NCBI GenBank assembly: GCA_003279715.1
Contig: QCGY01000003.1
Location: 43,080-107,079, forward strand
Source of the DNA: Pelagibacteraceae bacterium AG-390-D18
Lineage (GTDB): Bacteria; Pseudomonadota; Alphaproteobacteria; Pelagibacterales; Pelagibacteraceae
Length of the DNA stretch: 64,000 nt
Reading direction: 5' to 3'
Shown here piece after piece: positions 62,333 to 64,000 of this stretch. Below the pieces are notes generated by a model. That model was not told where the DNA came from, did no database searches, and saw only the letters and a program-made list of their open reading frames with translations. The stretch's first letter is position 1. Each line of letters begins with the position of its first letter. The position numbers and the translations under genes are program-made.

Positions 62333-64000
62333 TCAATTAAATTTAAAATTCATTATATTTGAGCTTCCAGATATTGCAGATTTATAATGAAATTCAGCTC
62401 TTGGTAAAACTTTATCAAAATAAAATTTCGCTGTGTTTATTTTATCTTCATAAAATTCTTTATTAGTCTCATAATCAGAAAAACTTACTTCTAGTATCTT
62501 AATCCACGAATATCCAATCGATACATAACCAAGTGTTTTTAAATAATCATTTGCTGCTGCACTAACATCATCTTTTTCAATTTTAGTTTTATCTTCAATC
62601 CAGCCCGTAAATTTATGTAAAATATCTAAGTAATAATTTAATTCCTTAGAATATGATCTCACTTTTTCATTTTTGCTATCACATTCGCTTTTAACCATTT
62701 CTAAAAATTTTTTAATAATATTTCCATTTTTGTTTGAAAGTTTTCTAAAAACTAAATCAGCTGCTTGAACTGAATTTGTGCCTTCATAAATAGGCGTAAT
62801 TCTATTATCTCGATACAGCTGTTCAATTCCTTGATCTTTAGTAAATCCATATCCTCCATGAATTTGCATTGCATCACTAGTGATTTCCATTGCTAAATCT
62901 GTAAATAACGATTTAACAACTGGTGTCATTAACGAAACATAATTAGATGCTTCTTGTTTAACTTGTTCATCTGGATGATTGAGGCTTACTTCTGTTTGTT
63001 GCGAAAGCCAAAAACAAAGAGCTCTTTCTCCCTCAATTATAGATTTCATATTTAATAGAGATTTTCTAATGTCCGCATGTTCAATTATAAAATCTGCTCC
63101 ATTAGTAGATTTAGTATTATTTGTTTTTCCCTGTTTTCTTTCTTTAGCGTAGGTAAGTGAATTCTGATAAGCTATTTCAGATATTCCTAAACCTTGAATA
63201 CCTACCAAAATTCTCTCTAAATTCATCATCGTAAACATTTGATTTAAACCTTTATTTTTTGTTCCAATTAAATATCCGGTTGCTTCATCAAAGTTTAAGA
63301 CACAAGTTGCAGAACCTTTGATACCCATTTTATGCTCTACTGAGCCAGTAGATATACCGTTTCTTGCACCTATAGATCCATCTTCGTTTACTATAAATTT
63401 TGGAACAAGGAACAAGCTAATCCCTTTTGTTCCTGAAGGAGAGTCGGTTGCTCTAGCTATTACTAAATGTATAATATTTTCTGTAAGATCATGGTCGCCT
63501 GAAGTAATAAATATTTTTTGCCCACTAATTTTAAAAGTACCATCTGTTTGTTCTACTGCTTTAGTTTTTAACATTCCCAAATCTGTTCCACAAACTGGTT
63601 CTGTTAAACACATTGTTCCACTCCATTTTCCTTCAACCATTTTTGGAAGATATTTATCTTTAGTCTCATCACTAGCATGATGTAATAAACAATTATAAGC
63701 ACCAATTGTTAATTCACTATAAAGTTTAAAAGAAAGAGAAGTTGAGGACAGCATTTCATCAAAAAATGCACTCACTGTTTTGGGCATTCCCTGACCACCA
63801 TATTTTGGATCACATGATAACGATATCCAACCATCTTCTATATACTTTTGATAAGCTTCTTTGTAACCTGGTGGTGTTCTAACAACACCATTTTCCAATT
63901 TAGCCGGATTTTCATCTCCAGCTAATGCAAGAGGCAATAAAAGATTTTGATTTATTTTTGCTGCTTCCTCTAAAATATCTTTTACTAAATCTAAATTAAC
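62333..64000 (-). CDS. dmdC: Acyl-CoA dehydrogenase, probable DmdC (5' end outside window)
   Basis: This flavoprotein would oxidise 3-methylmercaptopropionyl-CoA to methylthioacryloyl-CoA. FAD and substrate contacts are seen in MCLTEPVCGTDLGMLKTKA, ITSGDHDLTENIIHLV and DAMQIHGGYGFTKDQGIEQLYRDNRITPIYEGTNSVQAADLV, the last including the usual catalytic glutamate (YEGT). The track begins at an internal TTG at 63937, but the frame stays open to base 64000, adding VNLDLVKDILEEAAKINQNLL, so the true start is upstream. At least 555 residues are visible, fitting the long type of acyl-CoA dehydrogenase to which DmdC belongs. dmdB follows after 2 bp. The next step, DmdD or AcuH hydratase, is not in view. 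Confidence 0.88.
   Translation of the reverse strand, partial: VNLDLVKDILEEAAKINQNLLLPLALAGDENPAKLENGVVRTPPGYKEAYQKYIEDGWISLSCDPKYGGQGMPKTVSAFFDEMLSSTSLSFKLYSELTIGAYNCLLHHASDETKDKYLPKMVEGKWSGTMCLTEPVCGTDLGMLKTKAVEQTDGTFKISGQKIFITSGDHDLTENIIHLVIARATDSPSGTKGISLFLVPKFIVNEDGSIGARNGISTGSVEHKMGIKGSATCVLNFDEATGYLIGTKNKGLNQMFTMMNLERILVGIQGLGISEIAYQNSLTYAKERKQGKTNNTKSTNGADFIIEHADIRKSLLNMKSIIEGERALCFWLSQQTEVSLNHPDEQVKQEASNYVSLMTPVVKSLFTDLAMEITSDAMQIHGGYGFTKDQGIEQLYRDNRITPIYEGTNSVQAADLVFRKLSNKNGNIIKKFLEMVKSECDSKNEKVRSYSKELNYYLDILHKFTGWIEDKTKIEKDDVSAAANDYLKTLGYVSIGYSWIKILEVSFSDYETNKEFYEDKINTAKFYFDKVLPRAEFHYKSAISGSSNIMNFKFN

Overview
The window is a 64 kb piece of a very AT-rich, tightly packed alphaproteobacterial genome, almost certainly SAR11 (Pelagibacterales, 'Candidatus Pelagibacter'-like). 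The evidence is the base composition, intergenic spaces that add up to only about 2% (the longest is 191 bp), the class I lysyl-tRNA synthetase, alphaproteobacterial gene orders (chvI-chvG/ahcY, priA-atpHAGDC, sdhCDAB-mdh-sucCDAB-lpd, obgE-proBA-nadD-rsfS, metX-metW opposite hisC-tyrA), a SAM-II riboswitch before metX and a DMSP demethylation cluster (dmdA, dmdB, dmdC). UGA is used as a stop codon, so the code is standard. I saw no tRNA or rRNA genes, insertion sequences, phage genes, CRISPR arrays or plasmid functions.

Layout. 1-4.8 kb: 3' part of a mercaptopyruvate-type sulfurtransferase, then an RND efflux adaptor and pump. 4.8-9.5 kb: a lytic-transglycosylase-like lipoprotein, gpmA, then (minus strand) murU-like and amgK-like genes, tsaE and ahcY. 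9.5-14.6 kb: ChvG/ChvI two-component system and DNA polymerase I. 14.7-19 kb: biotin transporter bioY, RegA-type regulator, and a polyamine cluster (ornithine decarboxylase, deoxyhypusine-synthase-like protein, agmatinase family). 19-22.6 kb (minus): YhhQ-type transporter, rpmB, pyrD, class I LysRS. 22.7-26.2 kb: trkH, AmpG-like permease, NlpC/P60 peptidase. 26.2-28.2 kb (minus): tyrA and hisC. 28.3-30.8 kb: SAM-II riboswitch, metX, metW, gloB. 30.9-37.5 kb: rplU, rpmA, obgE, proB, proA, nadD, rsfS, ctpA, rppH. 37.4-64 kb: an unbroken minus-strand run of 22 genes, which in transcription order are dmdC, dmdB, a hydrolase, dmdA, asd, sdhCDAB, mmsA, mdh, sucCD, sucAB, lpdA, priA and atpHAGDC.

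How the genes work together. The last run puts DMSP sulfur and carbon assimilation, the lower TCA cycle and the F1 part of ATP synthase next to each other. Scattered genes (transglycosylase-like lipoprotein, AmpG-like permease, NlpC/P60 peptidase, AmgK-like kinase, MurU-like uridylyltransferase) together suggest peptidoglycan recycling. Methionine supply is controlled by SAM through the riboswitch, while AhcY recycles S-adenosylhomocysteine.

I did not find a clearly undescribed system. Most of the window is housekeeping. The points most worth a second look are the ornithine decarboxylase leader with a duplicated ribosome-binding region and a mini-ORF, the DHS-like protein that keeps the catalytic lysine, the RND adaptor that seems to lack the alpha-hairpin, the unassigned hydrolase inside the dmd cluster, and the fact that all six convergent gene pairs overlap at their stop codons.
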